Of a DNA stretch of 64,000 nt, positions 23,930-35,686 are shown piece by piece (position 1 is the first letter of the stretch; every line of letters begins with the position of its first letter). This DNA comes from Manis javanica. Lineage: Eukaryota > Chordata > Mammalia > Pholidota > Manidae. Made by a program: the position numbers and the translations under genes. Under the pieces are notes generated by a model. That model was not told the origin of the DNA. It did no database searches and saw only the letters and a list, made by a program, of their open reading frames with translations. The stretch lies in assembly GCF_040802235.1 (NCBI RefSeq), contig NC_133164.1, positions 90,450,302-90,514,301 on the forward strand, written 5' to 3'.

Positions 23930-25076
23930 GGTGATTGCAGTGGCTGTAGGCAGGTTGCTGGTGTGTCAGCTGGGAGAAGAAAGTCCTTTCCTGCTTGCTG
24001 GATGCCTTGCCCTTCTCTGCTGCCTGTGACGGCTACATGCGCTCCTGGAGCAGCCACCAGGTTAATCTCCTAAGCTGCTCTGGGCAGGGTGTCCGTCAGA
24101 GCAGCACGCAGCCCTGTGGGGAGTGGCAGGCACACCAGGTGCACTCTTCTATGCTAGCGGTGACCCTGCTGGGCAGCTGTGTGACAGCAGCGGCCTTTAG
24201 GTCTGGCCCAGGCAGCTGTGCGTTGGGCTGGGATTCCGGTTGGCTCCTGGGAGCACGCCTGCTCCCTCTGGCTCTGTTGCTGGTGCGCGCGGGGCTTTTC
24301 CGCACAGGCTTCTACTGGGCTCTGGCTTCCCTGCCACCGGTGTGCGCGAGCCGCACCTGGGCTGTTCGGTCGCACCGCTGCAGGCTAGCCCTGCAGCGCA
24401 CGGATCTGCTCTCGGTTCCTTCTAGTGCTTCTGCCCCTGGCGCGCACTCCCACTCTCCTGCTACTGGGCCCATGTGTTGGGGTCTGCGCCAGTTGGAGGA
24501 ACGACTGGCAGTCTGCCTAGTCCTGTGAGAGCCTTCAGAGCTGCACTGCCTCCATGTAGGGCGCCTAAGTTTCCCCAGTACTCCCAGCTACCGGGACAAC
24601 TTCGTACAGCTATGGGGGTCCCTGTCTCTTTAAGACTTGCAGAAAGCACTTGCTTTTCTTTTGTCTCAGGGGCGCCGGTTGCGCAGACCTGCCCCCAGGT
24701 TTTGCTTTTCCATTTCTCTAATATCCAGCACCCCGTGCACCTTGTGTCTGTGTTCCGGGTGCAGATTTCTAGAACTGGTTGTTTAGCAGTCCTGGGCTTT
24801 CACTCCCTCCCCGTTCTGACTCCTTTCTTCCCGCCAGGTCTTGGGGTGGGGGAGCATTCAGGTCCTGCCTGGCCGCAGCTTGTTTCTTACCCCCTTCATG
24901 TGATGCTGAGTTCTCGTGGATGTAGATGTATCCTGGCTGTTGTACTGCATCCACTGGTGTCTCTTTTAGGAATAGTTGTATTTATTGTATTTTCATAAAT
25001 ATACTTGTTTTGGGGAGGAGATTTCCTCTGAACTACTCACGCCGCCATCTTCCTGTGATTCAATTCAATGACTTTT

Positions 25077-25740
25077 ATACCAGAAAATACAAAACACTGG
25101 AACAAGAGGGAACAAGAGTTAAGGCTAGTGGAGAGGCCAGGATATGTTCCTAATCCCAAGGGCAGTGGGAACCACTGACCAGTTGTAAGTAAGAGTCACA
25201 TCAGGCCTACAGCACTGAGTGTGCTATAGAGAATGGAGTGGGCAAGATGTGCACTACACAATCCCTCCTCTGTTATTTATAGCTGAGGAAGGTACCAGAT
25301 GTGGGACTATGGGAGGGAGGCTGGCAGGAGAGTGGGAAGAGAGAAGAGAGAGATCTCTTGTGGCTACAGATGGATGAATAAGGATGAGAACCTGGAGACC
25401 TCTTAGTTTTTACAGAGCTGACATTTGACCTTGGCCTTGGAGAAGAGAAGAGTTAAGAAAAACTGAATGGGGGGAGGATGAGGTGAGCAGAAGTCCAGAC
25501 AGAAGAAGTGCCATGAAGAGAGGGGAAGGAACATAAGGCTCAGACTTTTTGGCTAGAGCCCAGGCCCATGTGGAGAGAACCTGAAGAGGAGTCTGGGAAT
25601 GTGTTTAAAAAAGACCACTCATGGTGCTACTACAGCAGAGTGAGTGGGCCCTGTCTCCCCACCCACCTCCTCCCCACACATGGATGTCATTGCAGCGGGT
25701 GAGGGTAGGGAGTGACAGAATATATATGTATTACACACAC
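25077..25740. other. Intron 1, unassigned
   Basis: GA-rich intronic sequence with no family recognised. A short (CA)/(TA) microsatellite begins at about 25725. Confidence 0.5.
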
Positions 25741-25749
25741 ACATACATA

Positions 25750-27230
25750 TACACAACCAGAACCCTCCTAAACTGTTGCTGGGAGTGTAAAAGAGTACAA
25801 CCCTTAAGAAAAATAACTTGGCAGTTTCTTATAAAATTGAATACACTTAACCTATAACCCACCCATTCCACTCCTCTGTGTTTATCCAAGAGAAGCAGAT
25901 ACACATGCCCACACAAAATCTGGGACAGAAGTTTCACAGCAGCTTTATTTAAACAGCTGAAGACTAAAAATGACCCAAATATTCCATCAACAGAAAATGA
26001 ATAAAAAGGTATGGTATATTCATACAGTGGAATACTACTTTGCTGAGTGTATACAAATACAATGAAACAAACTACTGACCCAAGCAACAACATGCATAAA
26101 TCTTAAACACCTATGCTGAACTAAAGAAGCCAAACACAAGAGTACATGCTGTCAGATTCCATTTATATGAAGTTCTAGGGAACATAATCCAGTACATTAA
26201 AAACGTTAACAGCACTCAAAAATGGTGGGGGTATATTAAAGGACAAAGGAGCCAGTCTGAAGAGGTTCCCACTAGCCAATCTGGACAATTTGTGTAAGAA
26301 AACAAATAATGCTAATCTAGAATATATAATGAACTCCTGTGACTCAACAACAAAAAGACAAATAATTCCATTTTTAAAAGGGCAAAGGATTTCAATAAAG
26401 ATTTCTTCAAAGAGGTTATACAAATGGTCAGCATAAAAAGATGTTAAATATCATTAGTCAGCAGAGAAATGTAAATAAAAACCACAGTAAGATATTACTT
26501 CATACCCACTAGTATGGCTATAATCAAAGACACATAATAACATGTGTTGGCAAGGATATGGAGAGACTGGAACCCTCATACATTGCCTGTGAAAATGTAA
26601 AAGGGTGTGGTTATGTTGAAAACAATTTCATGTTTCCTCAAAATGTTAAACATAGAATTATCATATGACCCAATAATTCAACTCCCCATGTATAGACCCA
26701 AAAGAAATCAAAATATGTCTATGCAAAAACTTATATTCATAGAAGCATTATTCATAATAGCCAAAAAATATAAACAACCTAAATGTCCATCAACTAATGA
26801 ATACATATGAATACATAAACAAAATGTGGTTTATCCATACACTCGGATATTATTCAACTATAAAAAGGAATGAGGTACTGATACATATTACAGCATGGAT
26901 AAACCTTGAAAAATATTATGCTAACTGAAAGAAGCCAGACACAAAAGGCAACATATTGTTTGATTCCACTTATAAGAGGTAACTAGAGTGGTCAAATTCA
27001 TACAGAATGTAGATCAGGGGCTGGCAGAAGGGGAAAATCAGGAGTGACTGCTAATGGGTAGGGGGCTTCTTTTTGGGGTCACATAAATATTCTAAAGTTA
27101 GATGGTGGTGATGGTTGCACAACTCAGTGAATATACTACAGACACTGAATTGTACATTTTGAAAGAGTGAATTTTACGATATGTGAATTATATTTCAAAG
27201 GAGTTACAAATAAACAAATTTATAAAATAA
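25750..27230 (+). mobile_element. Two adjoining old L1M/HAL1 fragments
   Basis: Plus-strand decayed L1 3' sequence in two blocks, about 25750-26150 and about 26290-27230. It is recognisable by TTGCTGGGAGTGTAAAAG, ACAGTGGAATACTACTTTG, GTGTTGGCAAGGATATGGAG and GGATATTATTCAACTATAAA. No frame is left. The right block reaches an A-rich end near 27210. Confidence 0.7.
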
Positions 27231-27859
27231 TGAATAAAGCTAGCAATGGAATGTAACCCATAAAATAAAATGAGAATCAATGATATAAATATTTATTTTA
27301 AAAATGAGTAAATGAATGGGAGAGAGGAGAAAGCTCTTGCTCACAAAAGGATTCTAATTAATAAAAACAGAAGGAAGGAATTAGAAAATCACCATCTGAT
27401 TACCACCACAATAATAACTTTCAGGCAAGAATCAATGGACACTAAAAGTGGTTTGCAAAAGTATAAAGAGAAATAGGATATTCACACAGTCTCAAAGTAT
27501 CTCCCCACAAGATACTTTGATGCAAACAAAAAATAATGATAACTCTAGAGTGGAGAAACCTGGCAGATATGACCTTACTATGTGCTGAAAGCTAACATCA
27601 TCAGTAAATCACCATACGAACTCACTGCTATGATATGATACACTGAGAAAAAGGACGTCATCACTTCTCTACTCTTGCCAAAAATGTATTACCTAAATCT
27701 GATCATGAGGAAACAGCAGACAAGCCCACATTGAGAAACATTCTATAAAATAAGGGACCAGCACTCTTGAAAAGTGTCATGGTCATGGAAGATAAAGATT
27801 GAAGAACTGTGCCACATGAAAGAAAACCAAATAGACATGACAACTAAATGGAATGCATG
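27231..27859. other. Intron 1 flank left of the provirus
   Basis: AT-rich DNA, no element recognised. It is the target of the retroviral insertion, whose 4-bp duplication ATCC is at 27860-27863. Confidence 0.5.
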
Positions 27860-27863
27860 ATCC

Positions 27864-28370
27864 TGTAGGACCCCAACCTCCCTGAGAAATAAGTTAGCCT
27901 AAGAGTAGCCATCTTGAAGCCCAAAAAGCCATTCTGATATATGACTCAGAGGGAACAACTGAAACCAGGTAACTCCTCTGGAAAAAACAAGTTAATCAAT
28001 CATGACTGCTGGCAGCGCTAACCTAAATGCCGACCCTACCTTGCTACACCCCCAGGACGTGGCACTAACCCAGAAATCGTAGGTTTGAAAAATTACTGCC
28101 TTTGTAGTATTGTTATCTTGCTATGTAGTATTGTTATCTTGTTATTACAAAACAATCTGTAACCATGGTAATCCTCTAGGGCTGAATGCCTCAGAAAATC
28201 CTATATAACCACTTAGTTGTAAGTGCTCAGGGTCCTCGTTGAGACCTGCTGCGACGGGCTGACTTGGACCCCAACTAGTTGGCTTCCGAATAAATTCCTC
28301 TTGCTTGTTGCATCAAGAAACGTCTTTGGTGAGTGATTTGGGGCGGCGCCTTCCTCAGGGGAATCCAACA
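27864..28370 (+). repeat. 5' LTR of the provirus (507 bp)
   Basis: Begins TGTAGGACCCC and ends ...GGGGAATCCAACA. U3 has an 18-bp direct repeat, TGTAGTATTGTTATCTTG, at 28103-28120 and 28124-28141, which may be an enhancer. The TATA box is TATATAA at 28202-28208 and the polyadenylation signal AATAAA is at 28289-28294. Confidence 0.95.
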
Positions 28371-28372
28371 TT

Positions 28373-28390
28373 TGGGGGCTCGTCCGGGAT
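28373..28390 (+). promoter_or_regulatory. tRNA-Pro primer-binding site
   Basis: TGGGGGCTCGTCCGGGAT, two bases after the LTR end, is the standard proline-tRNA primer-binding site of many gammaretroviruses. A leader splice donor, AGAG|GTAAGA, follows at about 28437. Confidence 0.93.
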
Positions 28391-28847
28391 CATGCGCTCA
28401 CCCCGCTTCACTCCCGAAGTCGCTCTTGGAGGAAGAGGTAAGATTAGTGGCGCCTTGAGTTGTCTGTGTTCTGTCTTCTGTTTTTCAGTGAGACCAGTCA
28501 GAATTCTGAAAAGGGGTACCCACTGTCTGGCAGCTGTCCCGATCCCGTAAAGGGGTCGAGACTGCGGTCGGTAGACGTACTAGGAGCACCGCAGGCTGCA
28601 ACCCTGGGGGACGCCTCGGGGAGGTTGGGAGGCCAGGGACGCCTGGTAGCCTCCCGTCTGTTTTTCTGGCAAGGTGAATCTGATGAGATAGGGTTGATTT
28701 TCAGGCGCCAGGAATATCAACCCTCTGATTCCTTTCGGTTTCTGTTTGAAAATCTGAGAAAAAACAAAAAGCGGCCGCTGTGTGTCTAATCTGTGTGTGT
28801 CTCTGTTTTTTGTGTCTTTCATGTGCCTAATAATTGTTATACTGACA

Positions 28848-28874
28848 ATGGGACAGACTCAGACAACCCCCTAA
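28848..28874 (+). pseudogene. Truncated gag start
   Basis: The start codon at 28848 opens a frame reading MGQTQTTP, the myristoylation-type N terminus of gammaretroviral Gag. It hits TAA at 28872-28874. I see no further matrix, capsid or nucleocapsid sequence downstream. It is either a deletion junction or a reduced, helper-dependent genome. Confidence 0.75.
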
Positions 28875-29927
28875 GTGTGTAAATGAATATATCTTTCTAC
28901 CTCCGGATGGTATTAATGAAATTGATTTAAAGACAAGCGCTTGTGAAAATTGAGTGTTCTAAAACTTCCAGAAAACCTGATAAAAAAGTGTTAAGCATTA
29001 ATGCTAATTTGAGTTTGCCTGAGGCGGGCATGTCCTGGTAGTTGTCGGCTGCCTGAGTTTACCTAGAGTCATTTGAGTCATGTTATCTGCTAAATCTTTT
29101 AAGAATAGAATGCTTAGAAGCTTGGCTTTGTCTAGTGTTCAGTGGGGGTCTTGTGAGTAGGCTAGCATAGTTGTTGCAGGTAAGTGAACTGGATAAGTGT
29201 GGCAAGTGAACACCTTTTTAATTGTGTGTTGCAGTGTGTATGCCTACCTGCAGCCTGAGAATCTTTGTAGTAACTTAAAGCCTTAGAGTTTTGTTAAGTT
29301 GAGAAGATGTGCTCTGTGTTTGCTGGGAGATTGTGCTGTGAAGCTCATGGTTGCAGAAATTGTAGAATGTGTTCGTAAGTTTGTCAGTCTAGGAAATGTT
29401 GGTTTGATAGTTTGCAGTGTCCTGCTTCTCAGTGTTCACTGGAGCTTGAAGTTTCTAATAGTTTTGAGTTCTGGTTAGAACTGCTTAAAGTGATAGAGAG
29501 GGCATTTCTCTATGTTGAAAGATCACAGCAGTTTCTCATGCTTAAAGTCTCAGTGAGTTGCCATGAAATCGTAATGTTAAAGGGACTAAAAGCTAAAGTT
29601 TGTTAACAACTGTATAACCTTTATTTGCCTTTGAAATATTTTGTTATTAAAAATGATTGCATGGCCTGAAAAATTGAATTCCTAAGCAGAATAGTAACAA
29701 AGCTTTTTTCAGCTGATTAAATGCACTTAGTTAACAAACCAAAATTTATTAAACTGTAGAATCTGGACAAGATTATGTTTCTCCCAGAAAAACAGGTTTC
29801 ACTGTAAAGGTTTAGATAGACGAACGTGTGACCACTTTTGAGAAAAGTTGTAATAGATTTTTTGAGAACCACCAGGTCTTCTTGTTTAATTTATATGCTG
29901 TATGTTTTAAAAAAAAACATGGGGGAC
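28875..29927 (+). other. Proviral interior, left part, non-coding
   Basis: T/G-rich sequence with stops in every frame and no recognisable gag or pol. Belongs to the provirus by position. A weak frame at 29412-29606 is not like any retroviral protein I know. Confidence 0.55.
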
Positions 29928-29989
29928 TCTCCATATTTTTTTTTTTTTTTTTTTTGAAAGTTGTAATTTTTTTTTTTTTTTTTTTTTTT

Positions 29990-31628
29990 GAGAGGGCATC
30001 TCTCATATTTATTGATCAAATGGTTGTTAACAACAATAAAATTCAGTATAGGGGGGTCAATGCTCAATGTACAATCATTAATCCATCTCAAGCCTAATTC
30101 TCGTCAGTCTCCAATCTTCTGAAGCATAACGAACAAGTTCTTACATGGTGAACGAATTCTTACAGAGTGAATAAATTCTTACATGGTGAACAGTACAAGG
30201 GCATTCATCACAGAAACTTTCGGTTTTGATCATGCAATATGACCTATAAACCATCAGGTCAAATATGAATATTCATTTGATTTTTGTACTTGATTTATAT
30301 GTTGATCCCACATTTCTCCTATTATTATTATTATTTTTATTTTTAATAAAATGCTGAAGTGGTAGGTAGATGCAAGATAAAGGTAGAAAACATAGTTTAG
30401 TGCTGTAAGAAGGCAAATGTAGATGATCAGATGATCAGGTGTGTGCCTATGGACTAAGTATTAATCCAGGCTAGACAAGGGCAGCAAGACATCCACGGAT
30501 GCAGAAGATTTCTCTCAAAGCAGGGGGGGTGAGGTTCTGAGCCTCACCTCTGTTGATCCCCAAATTCTCACCTGATGGCCCCCCTGCGACTGTGCCTGTC
30601 TTAGGTTGTTCCTCCCTTGAGGAATCTTACCCGTCTCTGGCTAACCAGTCATCTTCCGGGGCCATACAGGGAAATGTAAAGTTGGTAAGTGAGAGAGAAG
30701 CCATATTGTTTGCAAAGGTTAGCTTTTTACTTCTTTGCAGATTTATGCCCTGTGGCTTCTATGCCCAGCACTTGTCTCGAGGTATCTTTACCACCTGGAG
30801 GAATTATGATACTCGGTAAATTCGATATGAGGCACGAATTCTATTTAAGGTTTGTAATTAGGAAGGAAGAAGAAAAGCTATAGATGTAGCATATGAAGGA
30901 AACTTGGGAGGATTGATTATTTCTTTGACATATCTTCTTGTATAGTACCTTAAGTATGTATAGGTTTTAAACTACTAACTAATTTGCACACACATTTTAA
31001 CATAATAGGAATACGGTGACATAAACAAAGCAAATCTATAATTACCAGCCATCTCCAGTGAAGCCAAGAAAACCATTTAGGCACCCTAGGCATTTGTGAA
31101 AATTTATCTATGATATGATGGATATTGTCCAACTGTACTTGAACCATCAGACAAATTAAAGCAGCCCATTTCTGGGATCTGTTCACATCCCATATGTTCT
31201 TTTAACCATAGATAGTCTATAGTCATGAGATTTTGGAGTGCTACAACTTGCACCCCTCCCAACTCCTGGTTGAGTTCCAACAGTACAGATCCGGTCAAAT
31301 TCGTTGTCTCACTGTATGCACATGCCAGCCTAGACATCTCCCTCCTCATTCCTATGGCAAGTCCAGGAGACGGTGGGCTGGATGCAGCCACAACCGCAGC
31401 ATCGTCCGGATCCCTGTGGAGGCTTTTTGATGATCATCCCCCGGCACGAGTCCTCCAGAGAGTGCTGATGCCGGAAGCTCCTCCTCATATCGTATCTTAG
31501 TTCATTTTCTGGGTATCCAAGCTAGGCCTTGATCTTCTGCGTAGAAACAAACAGACCCTTTGCCCACACTTTGACATGCCCTCTATACCACTGTGCAGAA
31601 CTCATTGGAGGTCAGCACACAGTAACTG
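29990..31628 (-). mobile_element. Env/LTR-derived L1 tail, copy 2
   Basis: Colinear with copy 1 (14239-15868) over its whole length, with the same landmarks. These are AATAAA (complement of 30008-30013), the repeat block of about 21 bp (about 30130-30195), the hairpin at 30529-30547, and the Env TM-like region at 30950-31391. Here the env frame is broken (pieces 31391-31104 and 31186-30950). Unlike copy 1 it joins an A tract, not L1 ORF2 sequence. Confidence 0.82.
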
Positions 31629-32165
31629 CTTTTTTTTTTTTTTTTTTTTTAATTAAGAGAAAGGAATATTATCAGAAAAGAGTACCTCCATAGCTGATCA
31701 TCTGACACCCTTTAAGTGATCAACATTAAGGATATTTAAAGCATGCGTTGATCTTTGATTTACCAATAGTTTTATCCTGTTAAGGAGTAATCCCCCTTTT
31801 CTTTCTTTCTTTCTTTTTTTTTTAAATTTTTAATCTACACTTACCTGAAGAATACTATGTTTACTATGCTCTCCCCTATATCAGGTCCCCCCTAACAACC
31901 ACATTACGGTTACTGTCCATCAGCTTAGCAAAATGTGGTAGAGTCACTACTTGTCCTCTCTGTGTTGTGCAGCCCACCCTCCCCTTTCTCCCTCCCCCCC
32001 ATGCATGCTAATCTTAATACCCTCCTTCTTCTTCCCCCCCCTTATCCCTCCCTGCCCACCCATCCTCCCCAGTTCCTTTCCCTTTGGTACCTGTTAGTCC
32101 ATTTTTGTGTTCTGTAATTCTGCTGCTGTTTTGTTCCTTCAGTTTTTCCTTTGTTCCTATACTCC

Positions 32166-33656
32166 TCAGATGAGTGAAATCATTTGGTATTTCTCTTTCT
32201 CCGCTTGGCTTATTTCACTGAGCATAATACTCTCCAGCTCCATCCATGTTGCTGCAAATGGTTGGATTTTTCCACTTCTTATGGCTGAGTAGTATTCCAT
32301 TGTGTATATGTACCACATCTTCTTTATCCATTCATCTACAGATGGACATTTAGGTTGCTTCCAATTCTTGGCTATTGTAAATAGTGCTGCGATAAACATA
32401 GGAGTGCATCTGTCTTTCTCAAACTTGATTGCTGCGTTCTTAGGGTAAATTCCTAGGAGTGGAATTCCTGGGTCAAATGGTAGGTCTGTTTTGAGCATTT
32501 TGATGCACCTCCATACTGCTTTCCACAATGGTTGAACTAATTTACATTCCCACCAGCAGTGTAGGAGGGTTCCCCTTTCTCCACAGCCTCGCCAACATTT
32601 GTTGTTGTTTGTCTTTTGGATGGCAGCTATCCTTACTGGTGTGAGGTGATACCTCATTGTAGTTTTAATTTGCATTTCTCTGATAATTAGCGATGTGGAG
32701 CATCTTTTCATGTGTCTCTTGGCCATCTGTATTTCTTTTTTGGAGAACTGTCTGTTCAGTTCCTCTGCCCATTTTTTAATTGGGTTATTTGTTTTTTGTT
32801 TGTTGAGGCGTGTGAGCTCTTTATATATTCTGGACGTCAAGCCTTTATCAGATCTGTCATTTTCAAATATATTCTCCCATACTGTAGGGTTCCTTTTTGT
32901 TCTATTGATGGTGTCTTTCGCTGTACAGAAGCTTTTCAGCTTAATGTAGTCCCACTTGCTCATTTTTGCTGTTGTTTTCCTTGCCCGGGGAGATATGTTC
33001 AAGAAGAGATCACTCATGTTTATATCTAAGAGGTTTTTGCCTATGTTTTTTTCCAAGAGTTTAATGGTTTCGTGACTTACATTCAGGTCTTTGATCCATT
33101 TTGAGTTTACCTTTGTATATGGGGTTAGACAATGGTCCAGTTTCATTCTCCTACATGTAGCTGTCCAGTTTTGCCAGCACCATCTGTTGAAGAGACTGTC
33201 ATTTTGCCATTGTATGTCCATGGCTCCTTTATCAAATATTAATTGACCATATATGTTTGGGTTAATTTCTGGGGTCTCTAATCTGTTCCACTGGTCTGTG
33301 GCTCTGTTCTTGTGCCAGTACCAAATTGTCTTGATTACTATGGCTTTGTAGTAGAGCTTGAAGTTGGGGAGTGAGATCCCCCCTACTTTATTCTTCTTTT
33401 TCAGGATTGCTTTGGCTATTCGGGGTCTTTGGTGTTTCCATATGAATTTTTGAATTATTTGTTCCAATTCATTGAAGAATGTTGCTGGTAATTTGAGAGG
33501 GATTGCATCAAATTTGTATATTGCTTTTGGCAGGATGGCCATTTTGACGATATTAATTCTTCCTAGCCATGAGCATGGGATGAGTTTCCATTTATTAGTG
33601 TCCCCTTTAATTTCTCTTAAGAGTGACTTGTAGTTTTCAGAGTATAAGTCTTTCAC
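32166..33656 (-). CDS. L1 ORF2 C-terminal half, open but 5'-truncated
   Basis: A 496-codon uninterrupted stretch of L1 ORF2 from downstream of the RT core (starts [18 protein letters not shown]) to near the natural C terminus (...[12 protein letters not shown]). It contains the [19 protein letters not shown] region and the Cys-rich zone [15 protein letters not shown]. The endonuclease and RT catalytic motifs are missing because of 5' truncation, so it is not a functional enzyme. The clean frame shows that the insertion is recent. There is no promoter of its own. Confidence 0.85.
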   Translation of the reverse strand: MKDLYSENYKSLLREIKGDTNKWKLIPCSWLGRINIVKMAILPKAIYKFDAIPLKLPATFFNELEQIIQKFIWKHQRPRIAKAILKKKNKVGGISLPNFKLYYKAIVIKTIWYWHKNRATDQWNRLETPEINPNIYGQLIFDKGAMDIQWQNDSLFNRWCWQNWTATCRRMKLDHCLTPYTKVNSKWIKDLNVSHETIKLLEKNIGKNLLDINMSDLFLNISPRARKTTAKMSKWDYIKLKSFCTAKDTINRTKRNPTVWENIFENDRSDKGLTSRIYKELTRLNKQKTNNPIKKWAEELNRQFSKKEIQMAKRHMKRCSTSLIIREMQIKTTMRYHLTPVRIAAIQKTNNNKCWRGCGERGTLLHCWWECKLVQPLWKAVWRCIKMLKTDLPFDPGIPLLGIYPKNAAIKFEKDRCTPMFIAALFTIAKNWKQPKCPSVDEWIKKMWYIYTMEYYSAIRSGKIQPFAATWMELESIMLSEISQAEKEKYQMISLI

Positions 33657-33724
33657 TTCCTTGGTTAGGTTTATTCCTAGGTATTTTATTCTTTTTGATG
33701 CAATGGTGAATCTCCATATTTTTT

Positions 33725-35686
33725 AATGCAAATAATCTTAGAGCTTTTAATAGAATTTGCATAGCAGCTTATATCTACTATTAAAGAGTAAAACATTCTT
33801 GAAGCTTTCAGGGAAGACCTGTAAACTTAAGCACTTTCTCTGCTTTTTTGTATCTGGTCTTAGACACTTATGCTGAGTTATGTTCTTATTATTTTCACTG
33901 TTTGTAAGCTATTGATTGTAAGCCAAAGGTCATCATTTCTCAGTCCCTAAATGAAGAAGTAAAATGCCTGACCTCTTTCATCTCAAATCATATTTCTGGT
34001 CATATCTGAATATCTGTGTGAAAGAAAGAGACATTTAAATTTGAGATTCTGCTTAAACTTTTAAGTTGAATTTGACTATAGCCATATTCATTCTTTGTAT
34101 GTATCTCTAACAGGTCTTTTGTATGCCTGGTGATATTATACTCTGCCTTGAGTTTAGACAGTTCTTTCAGCTAAATATGAATTCTTATTGTAGCTTTTTT
34201 CCCCTCCTGAAGATGAAAGCAGAAGAATCTACCATCTGCTACCATTCTCTCAAGAATGCTTAGTAACCTAAAATTAGTTTGACTTTCTGTATGTTGTCTT
34301 TAAAAATTGACAGCAGCAATCTCCCCTGCTGCCCCACTTTTTAAGATATCTTGTTTACTGTGCTGAGTATATAGACAATAAATGTGTAATGATAGTTCTA
34401 AAAAAATTAAATGCAAAAAGGTGCTTTTACCTCTAGTTAACTCTGATATTTTCCAGAGGGCCCCTGGAACATGTCAGAAGAATTTTTTCTCACTAGAGAA
34501 AGTATTTGACTAATTTGGCTTATTTATCTGATATATATATATATTTATTTACCAGGAAAGCACTGTCAAAGAGAATGATGCTAAACTTTGTTACTAAATG
34601 TTTTGTATTACAGAAATATCAGAATTTCCTTATGTCAACTGTTTTACAGTAAGCTCTCATCAGATCTTTAACCATTGTCATTTGTAAGTCTTTTGTCATT
34701 TATAGTATTATCCCTAAACTGGTAAAGAACTGGATTTCAGCAGAACAGGTATTAGTTACATAAGATTACATAAACTAAAGAAAATGATTTTGTGTCTTTT
34801 TGTTTCAAATGTTGCTGGTAAAATGTTTTAACCTTGTTCTCTTAAACTGACAACAGTTTAGTAAATGACTATCTTTATGAGCAGAATTGAAACATCCTTC
34901 TCTCTACTTGATCCCTCCAGAGTTTAAAAACTTTCAGTGACTGTTTTTATATTCCATGGCAGTATGTTTATTTGCACGAGTTCAATAAGAATCTGCTTTC
35001 CTTGTGAGAAGACTACTTAAGAACACTGGTTATACTACCAGGGCTTTGACTGGAATGTCGTACCCGAGAGACATGTGCATAGACTCAGATGTGAACAACT
35101 TTAAAGAACTAAGATTGACTTTATAAAGCCAACAAAGCCCCTTGGAAGAACTGGCCTAGTACCTTGCCTACAGAGTTCCCAGCAGCCTTACCAGGTGAGT
35201 AAAGAAGGTCACTTCCTGGCAGGTGCAGAGACCTCGAGAAGAGAAGAATTCATCCAAATCTACAGGTACTGCAGGTAAAGCCTGATGGCAAGTCTGGCTT
35301 GGCTGTCTGGCCTCAAGAGGCCTTTAAAAGTTCAATCTGAAATTCCTTACAAAAAGTTCCAGCAAAGCATATTTAAAAGAGCCTGTGTAATCAATTGCTC
35401 TTCTTGCTGCACCTGTGCAAATAATCAAGCCAGCTGTTAATTATTTTCTTAACCTAGTTACTTCTAGTAAAAATGAGAGTGATTTTAGAGAGAAGTATCG
35501 TTTCAATAATGTAGCCTCCTTCCAGAATAAAAAATCCAACTCCAGATGTTGCTACATAACCTAATAACACAATTTGTTTTATCTTGCCTAGAAGCCACAA
35601 AACTGCAAATAGTAATAAAAATGAAACCCAGAATAGAAGCGCCAGCCTTCTGAAGCCCTCTCAACTGACCAGTGATGGAGACCTAG
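33725..35686 (+). other. Proviral interior, right part, non-coding
   Basis: AT-rich sequence with stops in all frames, including a short (TA)n near 34535. No integrase or surface-subunit core is recognisable. A CAGGTAAAG at about 35272 and similar sites are possible splice signals only. The env frame opens after the TAG at 35684-35686. Confidence 0.5.

Larger units (their letters stand above)
18711..25064 (-). mobile_element. Full-length, coding-defective L1
   Basis: A complete L1 of about 6.35 kb in sense orientation to INO80C. On the minus strand it starts just after CAGGAAGATGGCGGCG, a typical 5' UTR beginning. It has a CpG-rich 5' UTR (about 23930-25060), ORF1, ORF2, a 3' UTR and an A/T-rich tail at 18711-18725. 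An imperfect target-site duplication flanks it: TCAATGGCTTTT at 18694 and TCAATGACTTTT at 25065-25076. Both ORFs carry breaks, so it should be retrotransposition-incompetent. The CpG-rich 5' UTR implies a relatively young element or preserved promoter sequence. Confidence 0.93.
29942..33710 (-). mobile_element. L1 plus env-tail composite inserted in the provirus
   Basis: A 3.77 kb insertion flanked by one exact 14-bp target-site duplication, TCTCCATATTTTTT, at 29928-29941 and 33711-33724. Read on the minus strand the order is: truncated L1 ORF2 (33710 down), L1 3' UTR, A/G-rich tract (about 31796-31823), a 143-bp linker (31653-31795), a pure A tract (about 31630-31652), Env/LTR tail (31628-29990), poly(A), an 11-bp spacer TTACAACTTTC, and a final poly(A). 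A single pair of duplications around everything points to one retrotransposition event from a composite RNA. Confidence 0.85.

Noticed and set aside
23445-24528. Long plus-strand frames (23445-24029, 23995-24528)
   Set aside because: Antisense shadows of L1 ORF1 and the CpG-rich L1 5' UTR.
32166-33656. 496-codon frame as a host gene
   Set aside because: It is L1 ORF2 C-terminal sequence with the Cys-rich zone, in a 5'-truncated insertion.
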